64,000 nucleotides of DNA from Actinopolyspora biskrensis (GTDB taxonomy: Bacteria > Actinomycetota > Actinomycetes > Mycobacteriales > Pseudonocardiaceae). Below the pieces are notes generated by a model, which saw nothing but the letters and a program-made list of their open reading frames with translations, did no database searches and was not told the origin of the DNA. Within the stretch, counting starts at the first letter, position 1, and the number at the start of each line of letters is the position of its first letter. The stretch is from positions 1-64,000 of the forward strand of contig NZ_JACBYW010000002.1 in assembly GCF_013408175.1 (NCBI RefSeq). Direction: 5' to 3'. Made by a program: the position numbers and the translations under genes. Below, in pieces: positions 8,941 to 17,410 of this stretch.

Positions 8941-10491
8941 GTGTCCACCACGAACGTGATCCTGATCATTATTGCCGCACTGGTCGTGCTGGCGGTGCTC
9001 GTCACCACGGGCGTTCTGCTCGCCCGGCGCAGACGGGTCAGCCTCGGCCGGGGTGAGCGGGAGGATGCTTCGACCGGCCAGGGCGGTGGTTACCGCGCGG
9101 GCAGTGGCATAAGTCTCTCCAGCGGCGGGGACACCGCTGTTTCGGAGCATCCCGTCGAGGAGCGCACGGAGACGGAGGGACAGCCCGGAGTCGGCGATGA
9201 CGCTGCCGTACCCAGGGACAGCGCGCACCGAGACATAGTGGATGTCCCGTTGCCGCCCTCGGTCGACGGCGAGTCCGCCACGGCCGAGGCCGAGAGCGCT
9301 CCCGATACCGCGCCGGCGGACTCGCGCCCTCCGGCGGAGCCGGAGCGCACGGAGGCCCCGGCCGTTCCGGAACAGCAGCCTCCCGCGGAACCGGAGTCCG
9401 AGTCCGCCCCGAGCGGTGAGCGCACCGCACCTCCGGAGGAGGCGGAGAAACCCGCCACGGAAGAGGTGGTGGGGGAGAGCACCGAAGCGGAACCCGCACC
9501 GGCCGAGTCCGCTCCCGAGGCCGAACCGGCCGTCGAGGAGGGGGCCGAACCGATCGAGCCGTCCACCGGCAGGCTCGAACGGCTGCGTGGCAGGCTTTCG
9601 CGTTCGCGGTCGATGTTCGGCCAGAGCGTCCTCGGGCTGCTCGGAGCGGGAGACCTCGACGAGGACTCCTGGGAGGAGATCGAGGACACGCTGCTGATGG
9701 CCGACATAGGAGCGGCGACCTCCTCCGAGATCATCCAGCGACTGCGCACCGAGGTGGCGGCGCGGGCGGTGCGCACCCCGGAGCAGGCCAGGGCCCTGCT
9801 GCGCGAGGTGCTGATCGACGCTCTCGGCCCGCAGCTCTCGCGGGACGTGCAGGCACTGCCGCACGGTGATCCCTCCGACGGTGGAAAGCCCGCCGTCCTG
9901 CTGGTCGTCGGGGTCAACGGGACCGGTAAGACGACCACCACGGGCAAGCTCGCGCGTGTGCTGGTCTCCGAAGGGCGTTCGGTGCTGCTCGGCGCGGCCG
10001 ACACGTTCAGGGCAGCCGCCGTGGAGCAACTCGCGACCTGGGGAGAACGGGTCGGTGCCGAGGTCGTCCGCGGTGACGAGGGGGCGGACCCGGCCAGCGT
10101 GGCGTTCGAGGCCGTGCAGCGCGGAGCCGACTCCGGAGTGGACGCGATACTCGTCGACACGGCGGGCAGGCTGCACACGAAGACCGGCCTGATGGACGAG
10201 CTGGGCAAGGTCAAGCGCGTGGTGGAAAAGCGCGCCCAGGTCGACGAGGTGCTGCTGGTGCTCGACGCCACCACCGGCCAGAACGGTCTCGCCCAGGCGA
10301 GGGTGTTCGCCGACGTGGTGGACGTGACGGGGATAGTGCTCACGAAGCTGGACGGCACGGCCAAGGGCGGCATCGTCTTCCAGGTGCAGCGCGAGCTCGG
10401 CGTCCCGGTCAAGCTGGTCGGCCTCGGTGAAGGATCCGATCACCTCGCTCCGTTCGAGCCCGAGGCCTTCGTCGATGCCCTGCTCGAGTGA
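8941..10491 (+). CDS. ftsY: Signal recognition particle receptor FtsY
   Basis: 516 residues. FtsY is the membrane-associated GTPase that receives SRP-ribosome complexes and hands nascent membrane proteins to SecYEG. The N-terminus is a clear transmembrane segment at about residues 5-28 followed by RRRR, then a very acidic Pro/Glu/Ala linker to about residue 200. The NG domain follows, with GVNGTGKTTT near 323-332, DTAGR near 406 and LTKLDGTAKGG near 462. The membrane-spanning N-terminus is the actinobacterial form. It is divergent from anmK with about 115 bases between. Its SRP partner ffh lies 5 kb downstream. A six-base gap from a -10-like hexamer suggests a leaderless message. Confidence 0.96.
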   Translation: MSTTNVILIIIAALVVLAVLVTTGVLLARRRRVSLGRGEREDASTGQGGGYRAGSGISLSSGGDTAVSEHPVEERTETEGQPGVGDDAAVPRDSAHRDIVDVPLPPSVDGESATAEAESAPDTAPADSRPPAEPERTEAPAVPEQQPPAEPESESAPSGERTAPPEEAEKPATEEVVGESTEAEPAPAESAPEAEPAVEEGAEPIEPSTGRLERLRGRLSRSRSMFGQSVLGLLGAGDLDEDSWEEIEDTLLMADIGAATSSEIIQRLRTEVAARAVRTPEQARALLREVLIDALGPQLSRDVQALPHGDPSDGGKPAVLLVVGVNGTGKTTTTGKLARVLVSEGRSVLLGAADTFRAAAVEQLATWGERVGAEVVRGDEGADPASVAFEAVQRGADSGVDAILVDTAGRLHTKTGLMDELGKVKRVVEKRAQVDEVLLVLDATTGQNGLAQARVFADVVDVTGIVLTKLDGTAKGGIVFQVQRELGVPVKLVGLGEGSDHLAPFEPEAFVDALLE

Positions 10492-10494
10492 GCC

Positions 10495-10554
10495 CTGCCG
10501 AAGTGGGCGCTGCCGAAGTGGGTGCTGCCGAAGTGGGTGCTGCCGAAGTGGGCG
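10495..10554 (+). repeat. Four tandem 15-base repeats just after the ftsY stop
   Basis: Four consecutive copies of CTGCCGAAGTGGGYG start at 10495, 10510, 10525 and 10540. Copies one and four end in GCG and the middle two in GTG. They begin three bases after the ftsY stop codon. The unit is a multiple of three, but no plausible gene reads through it. Confidence 0.85.
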
Positions 10555-10622
10555 CTGTTGCGTGGGCCCGTAACCGGTGAGCACCGACAGCGATCCGGCG
10601 GCCCGGGCTCCCCGCGCCGGGA

Positions 10623-10691
10623 CGTGCCTTCCCGGAAGGCACGGGTCAGCGGTTTCTCCGGTCCCGCGGCCCGCTCCGGGCCGCGGACCGG
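10623..10691 (+). terminator. Double hairpin downstream of ftsY
   Basis: Two hairpins lie in tandem. The first has a perfect 9-base stem at 10623-10631 and 10635-10643 with a 3-base loop. The second, at 10658-10673 and 10677-10691, has a 15-pair stem with one bulged C and a 3-base loop. No T-tract follows, as is usual for GC-rich actinobacterial terminators. They separate ftsY from the amtB promoter region. Confidence 0.7.
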
Positions 10692-10696
10692 TCCCC

Positions 10697-10735
10697 GGTT
10701 AACACTGCGGTGATGTCACGAATCACCGCTTAACC
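10697..10735 (+). promoter_or_regulatory. Nested inverted repeats upstream of amtB (candidate nitrogen-regulator site)
   Basis: A perfect 8-base inverted repeat, GCGGTGAT at 10707-10714 and ATCACCGC at 10722-10729 around a 7-base spacer, sits inside a second pair, GGTTAA at 10697-10702 and TTAACC at 10730-10735. It lies about 110 bases before amtB, where GlnR or AmtR operators act in other actinobacteria. The match to a GlnR consensus is not clean, so the regulator's identity is an inference. Confidence 0.4.
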
Positions 10736-10844
10736 GTTGAGCGGGTTGATTTCACCGGGCGGACACGGTCGTATTCCCGTCGGGAAACACACGCCTCCGA
10801 GGATGCGGTTTCAACCTGGACCGCTGGCTCGTACGGGAGGCGAT

Positions 10845-12185
10845 GTGAATTCGGGTGACACCGCCTGGGTGCTTGTGTGCGCTGCTCTTGTCATGCTCAT
10901 GACACCCGGCTTGGCATTGTTCTACGGTGGGATGGTCCGCTCACGCGGCGTGCTCAACATGCTGATGATGAGCCTGGCGAGCCTGGGCTTGGTCGGTGTG
11001 CTCTGGGTGCTCTACGGATATTCCGGGGCGTTCGGCAGCGACCTCGGCGGAGTCGGGCTGCTCGGTTCCCCGCTGGAGTTCTTCGGGTTGTCGCGGCTGG
11101 TGGGGGCCGAGGACACGTCAGACACGATTCCCACCTTCGCTTTCGTCGCGTTCCAAGCCATGTTCGCGATTCTCACCGTGGCTCTCATATCCGGTGCCGT
11201 GGCCGACCGCGCTCGTTTCGGTCCGTGGGTGCTTTTCGCCGGACTCTGGGCCAGCCTGGTGTACTTCCCCGTGGCCCACTGGGTGTTCGCCTTCGACACG
11301 ACGAACGAGTCGGGCGAGATCACCGCTGTGGGCGGTTGGATCGCCAACAGACTGGCCGCGATCGACTTCGCGGGTGGCACCGCCGTGCACATCAACGCGG
11401 GGGCGGCCGCGTTGGCCCTGGTGCTCGTGCTGGGCCCCCGGACGGGGTGGCCCAGGGGCACGGGGAAGCCGCACAACCTTCCACTCGTGGTGCTCGGCGC
11501 CGGTCTGCTGTGGTTCGGCTGGTTCGGCTTCAACGCCGGGTCCGCCTTGACGGCGGGCACCACGGCGGCCGTCGTCTTCGTCAACACGCTCGTCGGCGCG
11601 AGCGCGGCCATGCTGGCGTGGATGCTCGTCGAGCGGGTCCGGCACGGCAAACCGACCACTCTGGGGGCCGTGTCCGGAATCGTCGCCGGACTGGTGGCGA
11701 TCACTCCGGCGTGCTCGGCCGTCACTCCGCTCGGTGCCATCGCGATCGGTGCCGCGGCCGGAGCGGGGTGTGCCCTCGCCGTCGAGCTCAAGTCCCGACT
11801 GCGTTTCGACGACTCGCTGGACGTCGTCGGAGTCCACCTGGTGGGTGGTCTCATCGGGACGCTGCTTGTCGGGTTCTTCGCCTCGGAGAGCGCTCCCGCC
11901 GGGGTGGCCGGCATCTTCTACGGGGGTGGTGCGGACCAGCTGTGGCGTCAGGCCGTCGGGGCCGTCGCGGTGTTCGTGTACTCGCTGGTCCTGAGCTGGC
12001 TCATCGCGTGGTTGCTGCAGAGAACGATCGGTTTCCGGCTCGACGAGCGCGGCGAGCACGTCGGTATCGACGAGACCGAGCACGCCGAGACCGGTTATCA
12101 CTTCGGTGATGCGGGCAGCACGCTGCGCGGATCAGCGGCGGGCGAGCGTGGTTCCGTCGAGGAGCTGGAGGGAAGCGTCCGATGA
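10845..12185 (+). CDS. amtB: Ammonium transporter Amt
   Basis: About 446 residues with 11 hydrophobic segments, the Amt/Rh fold that conducts ammonium or ammonia across the membrane. Family blocks visible include the N-terminal LVMLMTPGLALFYGGMVR, the FAGGTAVHINAG segment with a pore His, GLLWFGWFGFNAGS and the late DVVGVHLVGGLIGTL with the second pore His. The GTG at 10845 follows GGGAGG (10835-10840) and gives the usual N-terminus; the frame itself is open to 10737. The stop overlaps the glnK start by four bases, so the two proteins, which interact at the membrane, are co-expressed. Confidence 0.95.
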   Translation: MNSGDTAWVLVCAALVMLMTPGLALFYGGMVRSRGVLNMLMMSLASLGLVGVLWVLYGYSGAFGSDLGGVGLLGSPLEFFGLSRLVGAEDTSDTIPTFAFVAFQAMFAILTVALISGAVADRARFGPWVLFAGLWASLVYFPVAHWVFAFDTTNESGEITAVGGWIANRLAAIDFAGGTAVHINAGAAALALVLVLGPRTGWPRGTGKPHNLPLVVLGAGLLWFGWFGFNAGSALTAGTTAAVVFVNTLVGASAAMLAWMLVERVRHGKPTTLGAVSGIVAGLVAITPACSAVTPLGAIAIGAAAGAGCALAVELKSRLRFDDSLDVVGVHLVGGLIGTLLVGFFASESAPAGVAGIFYGGGADQLWRQAVGAVAVFVYSLVLSWLIAWLLQRTIGFRLDERGEHVGIDETEHAETGYHFGDAGSTLRGSAAGERGSVEELEGSVR

Positions 12186-12520
12186 AGTTGCTCACAGCGG
12201 TCGTTCAGCAGCACAAGGTGGACGAGGTGCGGAACTCGTTGGCCGAGCTCGGAGTTCGTGGCATGACCATCGCCGATGTTCAGGGGTACGGCAGGCAACG
12301 CGGGCACACCGAGATCTACCGGGGCGCCGAGTACGAGGTGGATGTCGTGGAGAAGACCAGGATCGAGGTCCTGGTCGACGACACCGATGCCGACGCCGTG
12401 CTGCGGGCGGTGGTTTCCTCCGCGCGCAGCGGAAGAGTCGGGGACGGCAAGGTGTGGGTGACGCCGGTCGAGTCGGTGGTGCGGGTGCGCACCGGCGAAA
12501 CGGGGGACCAGGCGGTCTGA
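12182..12520 (+). CDS. glnK: Nitrogen regulatory protein P-II
   Basis: 112 residues, the standard P-II length. P-II trimers sense 2-oxoglutarate and ATP/ADP and plug the ammonium channel. The T-loop is intact, with Tyr51 in YRGAEYEVD, the residue uridylylated or adenylylated in other bacteria. The RIEVLVDDTDAD and GRVGDGKVWVTPVE segments are typical. The start ATG lies within the end of amtB (ATGA overlap). The usual actinobacterial next gene, glnD (the enzyme that modifies Tyr51), is absent here; about 520 non-coding bases and an unrelated P-loop gene follow instead. Confidence 0.95.
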   Translation: MKLLTAVVQQHKVDEVRNSLAELGVRGMTIADVQGYGRQRGHTEIYRGAEYEVDVVEKTRIEVLVDDTDADAVLRAVVSSARSGRVGDGKVWVTPVESVVRVRTGETGDQAV

Positions 12521-13039
12521 GCGAGTTTTCCGCTCGGGGACGCGGGTTCGCTGGAGCGGAACGCTCCGCGGTGGCACCGATCGGCTCGGGTGAGCGTTGC
12601 GGCGCCGTCAGCACCGAGCGACACCACGGCCGTTCCTCGTGGGCACAGCCCGGAAGGGCGTTCTCGGTCTGCCTCCCGGCGCGGGAGCGCCCGGTCCGGC
12701 CCCCCGGGAGGCGCGGCACCCGCCGGTGTTCCTGCGTAGTAGCGGGCATGCGCGGCGATGCTCTTCTGCGTAGCAATACGCAGCTTCATTCAGGGGGTCT
12801 CACGCTCTCGCGCGGCGCGCTGTCCCGGCCAGAATGCCGGTGTGACGCGTTGGAGGGCCCCGATGAGGGGAAACAGCCCCGCCCGTGCTGGGGGTCGGGC
12901 GGGAGAGGCATCGCGGCTTTCCACGCGTCGGAGGATGGCCTCCGGACGGCCCGTTGAGGGGGCGGGCCGTCCGTACGGCCGTTTCCCGGCCCGGGATTCG
13001 AACCGTGCTTTTACACGTGCCGCGTAGAGTGAGCACGAA
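12521..13039. other. Gene-free stretch after glnK
   Basis: About 520 bases with no convincing gene on either strand. It contains the strong hairpin listed separately. A TAGAGT hexamer at 13025-13030 lies nine bases before the next gene and may be its -10. The string resembling a tRNA T-arm near 12991 does not fold into a tRNA. Confidence 0.55.
12944..12972 (+). terminator. Perfect 10-base hairpin downstream of glnK
   Basis: GGACGGCCCG at 12944-12953 pairs exactly with CGGGCCGTCC at 12963-12972 across a 9-base loop. There is no T-tract. It lies over 400 bases after glnK and about 70 bases before the next gene, so it could end readthrough transcription or be a leader structure. Confidence 0.5.
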
Positions 13040-13720
13040 GTGAGCGCGTGGTGCTGGTTCCGGGCGGGCGGAGAACACGGGGAGCCCCTGTCGAGCGGGT
13101 CCCCGGAGAGCCGTTCCCCCGCGAAGTTTCGGGTGGGGGCCCGCGAACTGGTCGTCGTCGGGGGACTGCCGGGCGCGGGCAAGAGCACCGCTCTCCGGTC
13201 GCTCGGGTGTCCCGCTCCCGTGGCCGTGCTGGATTCCGATCAGGTGTACGAGGCCCTGCTCCCCCGCGTGGGGCGTTGTGTTCCGTATCACCTGATCAGG
13301 GGAGTGGTGCACCCGGTGCACTACACCCGGGTGGTGATTTCCTGCGCGCGGTTTCCGGGGCCCGTGGTCGTCCACATGCCGGCCACCCGCGGGGTGGCGC
13401 GGGTGCTGCTCGTGCTGCTCGCCGCGGTGACCGGCCGGAGCACGACGCTGCTCTGGCTGGACGTGTCCCCCGGAAGTGCGTTGGAGGGGCAGTTTGCTCG
13501 TGGTAGGGTGATCAAGGCACGAACGTTCGTACGACATGTGCGACGTGCCCGTCGGGCCCGGCGGGTGATGCAGGCTTTCGACGCCTTGTTCGGATGGCGG
13601 CGATTGCGTGTACTCACACGTGCGGAGATCGCCGATGGAATTCAACTGATTCCACAGGGTGAGGTTGCTCCCTATCGGCCAGACGGGTGCCTAGGCAGAC
13701 GTGATCGCCCGTTATCCTGA
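13040..13720 (+). CDS. Small P-loop ATPase/kinase-like protein of unknown function
   Basis: 226 residues. A clean Walker A loop GLPGAGKST lies at about residues 42-50, after a variable 35-residue N-terminus. The sequence then shows VAVLDSDQVYEALLP, resembling the D-x-D/D-x-R core of zeta-toxin-like and gluconate-kinase-like P-loop phosphotransferases, and a second strand PVVVHMPATR. A strongly basic stretch, RHVRRARRARR, is near residues 165-175 and could bind nucleic acid or phosphate. I cannot name a substrate. The GTG at 13040 is used because a TAGAGT hexamer lies nine bases upstream. No antitoxin-like partner is next to it; the next gene is a DEAD-box helicase. Confidence 0.65.
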   Translation: MSAWCWFRAGGEHGEPLSSGSPESRSPAKFRVGARELVVVGGLPGAGKSTALRSLGCPAPVAVLDSDQVYEALLPRVGRCVPYHLIRGVVHPVHYTRVVISCARFPGPVVVHMPATRGVARVLLVLLAAVTGRSTTLLWLDVSPGSALEGQFARGRVIKARTFVRHVRRARRARRVMQAFDALFGWRRLRVLTRAEIADGIQLIPQGEVAPYRPDGCLGRRDRPLS

Positions 13721-13957
13721 ATCAGTACGCACCGGAAACGGAGCCGGTGCTGCCGGCTGAGATACATCGAGCTGCGAGTGACTGGCAACAGAGTGTGCGT
13801 TGCGGGTGTGCGCGGCCCGAGATGCGTAGGCGCCGGTGCGCTCAACAGTGCCGTCGTCACGCGGACCTGATTCGTGCGATCCGTCCGCGAATGCCGCTGT
13901 GGGTCCGTTCCACAGTGCTTCAGCCGCCCCGACCACACGAGGAGACTCCAGACTTAC

Positions 13958-15715
13958 ATGCCCACATTCGATGAGCTCGAACTCGACTCCCGCGTTTTCA
14001 GTGCGCTGACCGAACTCGGCTACGAGACTCCCTCGGACATCCAGTCCGAGACCATTCCCTCCCTGCTGCAGGGGCGGGACGTCACGGGACAGGCCCAAAC
14101 GGGAACGGGCAAGACGGCGGCCTTCGCGCTTCCGATCCTGTCGAGGATCGAACTCGACAAGAAGCAGAAGCCGCAGGCCCTGGTGCTCGCACCCACCCGT
14201 GAGCTCGCCATCCAGGTGGCGGAGGCCTTCCGGACGTATGCTTCCCACCTGCCGGGACTCCGTGTGCTGCCCATTTACGGTGGACAGAGCTACGGCCCCC
14301 AGCTGGGCGGACTCCGCGAAGGAGCCCACATCGTCGTCGGAACTCCGGGGCGGCTTATCGACCACCTGGACCGGGGCTCTCTCGACCTTTCCGGGATCAG
14401 CCATCTCGTGCTGGACGAGGCGGACGAGATGCTGCGCATGGGATTCATCGAGGACGTCGAGCGGATCCTCAAGTCGGCACCCACGGACAGGCAGGTCGCC
14501 CTGTTCTCCGCGACCATGCCGAACGCCGTGCGCAAGATCAGCCAGTCCTACTTGAGCAACCCCGTCGAGATCGCGGTGCGCAGCGCCACGAAGACGGGGG
14601 CCAACATTCGCCAGCGCTACTGGCCCGTCCGCGGCGTGCGCAAGCTGGACGCTCTCGCACGGTTGCTCGAGGTCGAGCCGATCGACGCGGCCATCGTGTT
14701 CGCCAGGACCAAGCAGCTGACCGAGGAACTCACCGAACAGCTGCGCGTGCGAGGGTTCAACGCCGCGGCGATCAACGGTGACATCGCCCAGGCGCAGCGA
14801 GAGCGAACCATCGACCAGTTGCGCCAGGGGCGCGTCGACATCCTGGTGGCCACGGACGTGGCAGCCCGCGGACTGGACGTCGACCGCGTTTCCCACGTGC
14901 TCAACTACGACGCTCCCCACGACAGCGAGTCCTACGTACACCGCATCGGTCGTACCGGCAGGGCGGGGCGCAGTGGTGAGGCGATCCTGTTCGTCACCTC
15001 ACGGGAACGGCAGCTGCTGCGTTCCATCGAGCGTGCTACCGGGCAGTCCATCGAGCGCATGGATCTGCCGACGATCGAGGCGGTCAACGAGCGAAGGCTC
15101 GAGCGGTTCCGCCAGCAGATCACGGACACCCTGGAAAACGGTGAACTGGAAGTCTTCGAGCAGCTGGTGCGCGACTACGAGCAGAGCAGTGAGGTGCCCG
15201 CCGCCCGCGTCGCAGCCGCGTTGGCGAGCATGACCCAGGGCGACCGCTCGCTGCTGTTGCAGCCGGAACCCGAGCCCGAGAGCAACAAGCCCAAGCGCAA
15301 CGGTTCGCGTTCCGCCGACTTCTCCTCGAACGACTCGGAGACGGCGATGTTCCGGGTGGAGGTCGGCCGGCGCAACCGTGTCACACCCAGTGCGCTGGTC
15401 GGTGCTCTGGCGAACGAGGGCGGTCTGTCCAGCAAGCGCATCGGTCACATTGACATCCGTGACGAGCACAGCCTGGTCGAGTTGCCCGCCGAGCTCTCGG
15501 AGGACCTGCTGCACAAGCTGCGCAAGACGCAGGTGGCCGGACGAGGGCTGCGGATCAGCCGTACCGAGGGGGAAACCCCCAAGCGTTCCGGTGGTTCCGG
15601 CGGATGGTCCCGGAGGCCGACTCGGGAACGTTCGAGTTCGCGCCGGAGGGGCAGGACGGGTTCCACGGGCTCCCGCTCCGGCTCCGACAAGCGCCCGGCG
15701 GCCGAACGGGGCTGA
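13958..15715 (+). CDS. deaD: DEAD-box ATP-dependent RNA helicase (DeaD/CsdA-like)
   Basis: About 585 residues. It carries the full DEAD-box set: Q motif TFDELELDSRVFSALTELGY, Walker A AQTGTGKT at 46-53, PTRELAIQ, the DEAD box near 153-156, SAT in LFSATMP, and the C-terminal ARGLDVDRVSHV and HRIGRTGRAGR. After the core comes a DbpA-type RNA-binding domain at about 460-545 and a basic Arg/Ser tail. Such proteins unwind RNA in ribosome assembly, mRNA decay or cold adaptation. The ATG at 13958 follows AGGAG; the longer frame from 13874 lacks family similarity. A TATCCT hexamer at 13713-13718 could start a leader of some 230 bases. Confidence 0.93.
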   Translation: MPTFDELELDSRVFSALTELGYETPSDIQSETIPSLLQGRDVTGQAQTGTGKTAAFALPILSRIELDKKQKPQALVLAPTRELAIQVAEAFRTYASHLPGLRVLPIYGGQSYGPQLGGLREGAHIVVGTPGRLIDHLDRGSLDLSGISHLVLDEADEMLRMGFIEDVERILKSAPTDRQVALFSATMPNAVRKISQSYLSNPVEIAVRSATKTGANIRQRYWPVRGVRKLDALARLLEVEPIDAAIVFARTKQLTEELTEQLRVRGFNAAAINGDIAQAQRERTIDQLRQGRVDILVATDVAARGLDVDRVSHVLNYDAPHDSESYVHRIGRTGRAGRSGEAILFVTSRERQLLRSIERATGQSIERMDLPTIEAVNERRLERFRQQITDTLENGELEVFEQLVRDYEQSSEVPAARVAAALASMTQGDRSLLLQPEPEPESNKPKRNGSRSADFSSNDSETAMFRVEVGRRNRVTPSALVGALANEGGLSSKRIGHIDIRDEHSLVELPAELSEDLLHKLRKTQVAGRGLRISRTEGETPKRSGGSGGWSRRPTRERSSSRRRGRTGSTGSRSGSDKRPAAERG

Positions 15716-15859
15716 GCACCTCCGCGACGGACGAGGCCCGGCCTCGTCCGTCGCTGTTTCACACCAAGCTCTCCCCCGCGTACCGTCCGGCGTCGAGCAT
15801 CGCCGGTGAACGGTTATCCTCGGCATAGGAACATCGACGACTCTGGAGCCCGTGACCCC

Positions 15860-17404
15860 GTGTTCGACACTCTTTCCGACCGGCTCACTTCGGTCCTGAA
15901 GAACCTGCGCGGCAAGGGGCGGCTGTCCGAGGCGGACATCGACGCCACCGCGCGCGAGATTCGTATCGCGTTGCTGGAAGCCGACGTGGCACTGCCCGTG
16001 GTGCGCAGTTTCATCTCGGGTGTCAAGGAACGTGCCAAGGGCACCGAGGTGTCCCAGGCGCTGAACCCGGCCCAGCAAGTAATCAAGATCGTCAACGAGG
16101 AACTCGTCGGCATCCTCGGCGGTGAGAAGCGTGATCTCGCTCTCGCGAAGAAACCGCCGACCGTGATCCTGCTGGCCGGGCTGCAGGGCTCGGGGAAGAC
16201 CACGCTGGCGGGAAAGCTGGCGCGTTGGCTCTCGGGTCAGGGACACACCCCGCTGTTGGTGGCCTGTGACCTGCAACGCCCCAATGCCGTCACGCAGCTT
16301 CAGGTGGTGGGGGAGCGCGCGGGAAGCGCCGTGTTCGCCCCCGAGCCCGGGAACGGCGTCGGCGATCCCGTCGACGTCGCCCGCCGTGGCGTCGCCGAAG
16401 CACAGCGTGCCCAGCACGACATCGTCCTCGTCGACACCGCCGGCCGGCTGGGTGTCGACGAGGAGATGATGCAGCAGGCCTCGGACATCCGGGACGCCGT
16501 CGAGCCGAACGAGACCCTGTTCGTCGTCGACGCCATGATCGGTCAGGATGCCGTGAGCACGGCGGAAGCCTTCCGCGACGGTGTCGGTTTCAGCGGAGTC
16601 GTGCTCACCAAGCTCGACGGCGACGCACGCGGTGGTGCCGCGCTCTCGGTTCGCCAGGTCACCGGACAGCCGATCATGTTCGCCTCGAACGGCGAGAAGA
16701 TCGAGGACTTCGACGTGTTCCATCCGGACCGGATGGCGAGTCGGATCCTCGGCATGGGTGACGTGCTGACTCTGATCGAGCAGGCCGAGCAGGCGTTCGA
16801 CGCCGACCGTGCGGAGCAGGCCGCAGAGAAGCTCGGCTCCGGTGAGCTCACCCTCGAGGACTTCCTGGAGCAGATGCAGGCCGTCCGCAAGATGGGGCCG
16901 TTGCAGAACCTGGTGGGCATGTTGCCGGGTGCCAACCAGATGAAGGATCAGCTCTCCAACTTCGACGAGGGGCACCTCGACAGGGTGCAGGCGATCATCC
17001 GCGGCATGACCCCGGCGGAACGGGCCGACCCGAAGATCATCAACGCCTCCCGCAGGCAGCGCATCGCAAACGGTTCCGGTGTCCTGGTCAGCGACATCAA
17101 TGACCTGGTCAACAGGTTCTTCGAGGCCCGCAAGATGATGCAGCAGATGGCGGGTCAGTTCGGCGGTGGCGGTGGGGGCGGCCGCAAGGCCACCAAGAAG
17201 GCCAAGAAGGGCAGGAAGGGCAAGAACAAGGGCCAGGGCGGCCAGTCGAAGGCGGCTCGTGGCGGTGGGATGCCCGCGGGACTCCCCGGAATGCCCGGAG
17301 GTGGCCAAGGCGGCGATCCGGGGCAGCAGCTGCCCGGCGGTCTCAACCAGCTTCCTCCCGGTTTCGATCCTTCCAAGCTCGATTTCGGCAAGAAAAAGAA
17401 GTGA
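15860..17404 (+). CDS. ffh: Signal recognition particle protein Ffh
   Basis: About 514 residues. Ffh binds signal sequences and 4.5S RNA and delivers ribosomes to FtsY. The N domain (residues 1-90) is followed by the G domain with GLQGSGKTT near 107, DTAGRLG near 191 and LTKLDGDARGG near 250. The Met-rich M domain lies at about 300-430. An unusual C-terminal extension of about 80 residues is rich in Lys, Gly and Pro (KATKKAKKGRKGKNKGQGG, then GMP repeats); Lys/Gly tails occur in other actinobacterial Ffh. The GTG at 15860 gives VFDTLSDRL; a TATCCT hexamer at 15815-15820 is a likely -10. Confidence 0.96.
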   Translation: MFDTLSDRLTSVLKNLRGKGRLSEADIDATAREIRIALLEADVALPVVRSFISGVKERAKGTEVSQALNPAQQVIKIVNEELVGILGGEKRDLALAKKPPTVILLAGLQGSGKTTLAGKLARWLSGQGHTPLLVACDLQRPNAVTQLQVVGERAGSAVFAPEPGNGVGDPVDVARRGVAEAQRAQHDIVLVDTAGRLGVDEEMMQQASDIRDAVEPNETLFVVDAMIGQDAVSTAEAFRDGVGFSGVVLTKLDGDARGGAALSVRQVTGQPIMFASNGEKIEDFDVFHPDRMASRILGMGDVLTLIEQAEQAFDADRAEQAAEKLGSGELTLEDFLEQMQAVRKMGPLQNLVGMLPGANQMKDQLSNFDEGHLDRVQAIIRGMTPAERADPKIINASRRQRIANGSGVLVSDINDLVNRFFEARKMMQQMAGQFGGGGGGGRKATKKAKKGRKGKNKGQGGQSKAARGGGMPAGLPGMPGGGQGGDPGQQLPGGLNQLPPGFDPSKLDFGKKKK

Positions 17405-17410
17405 GTCGTC

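Noticed and set aside
12985-13020. GGGATTCGAACC, the complement of a tRNA T-arm
   Set aside because: The flanking bases do not form a T-stem, and no acceptor, D or anticodon arm is found on either strand.
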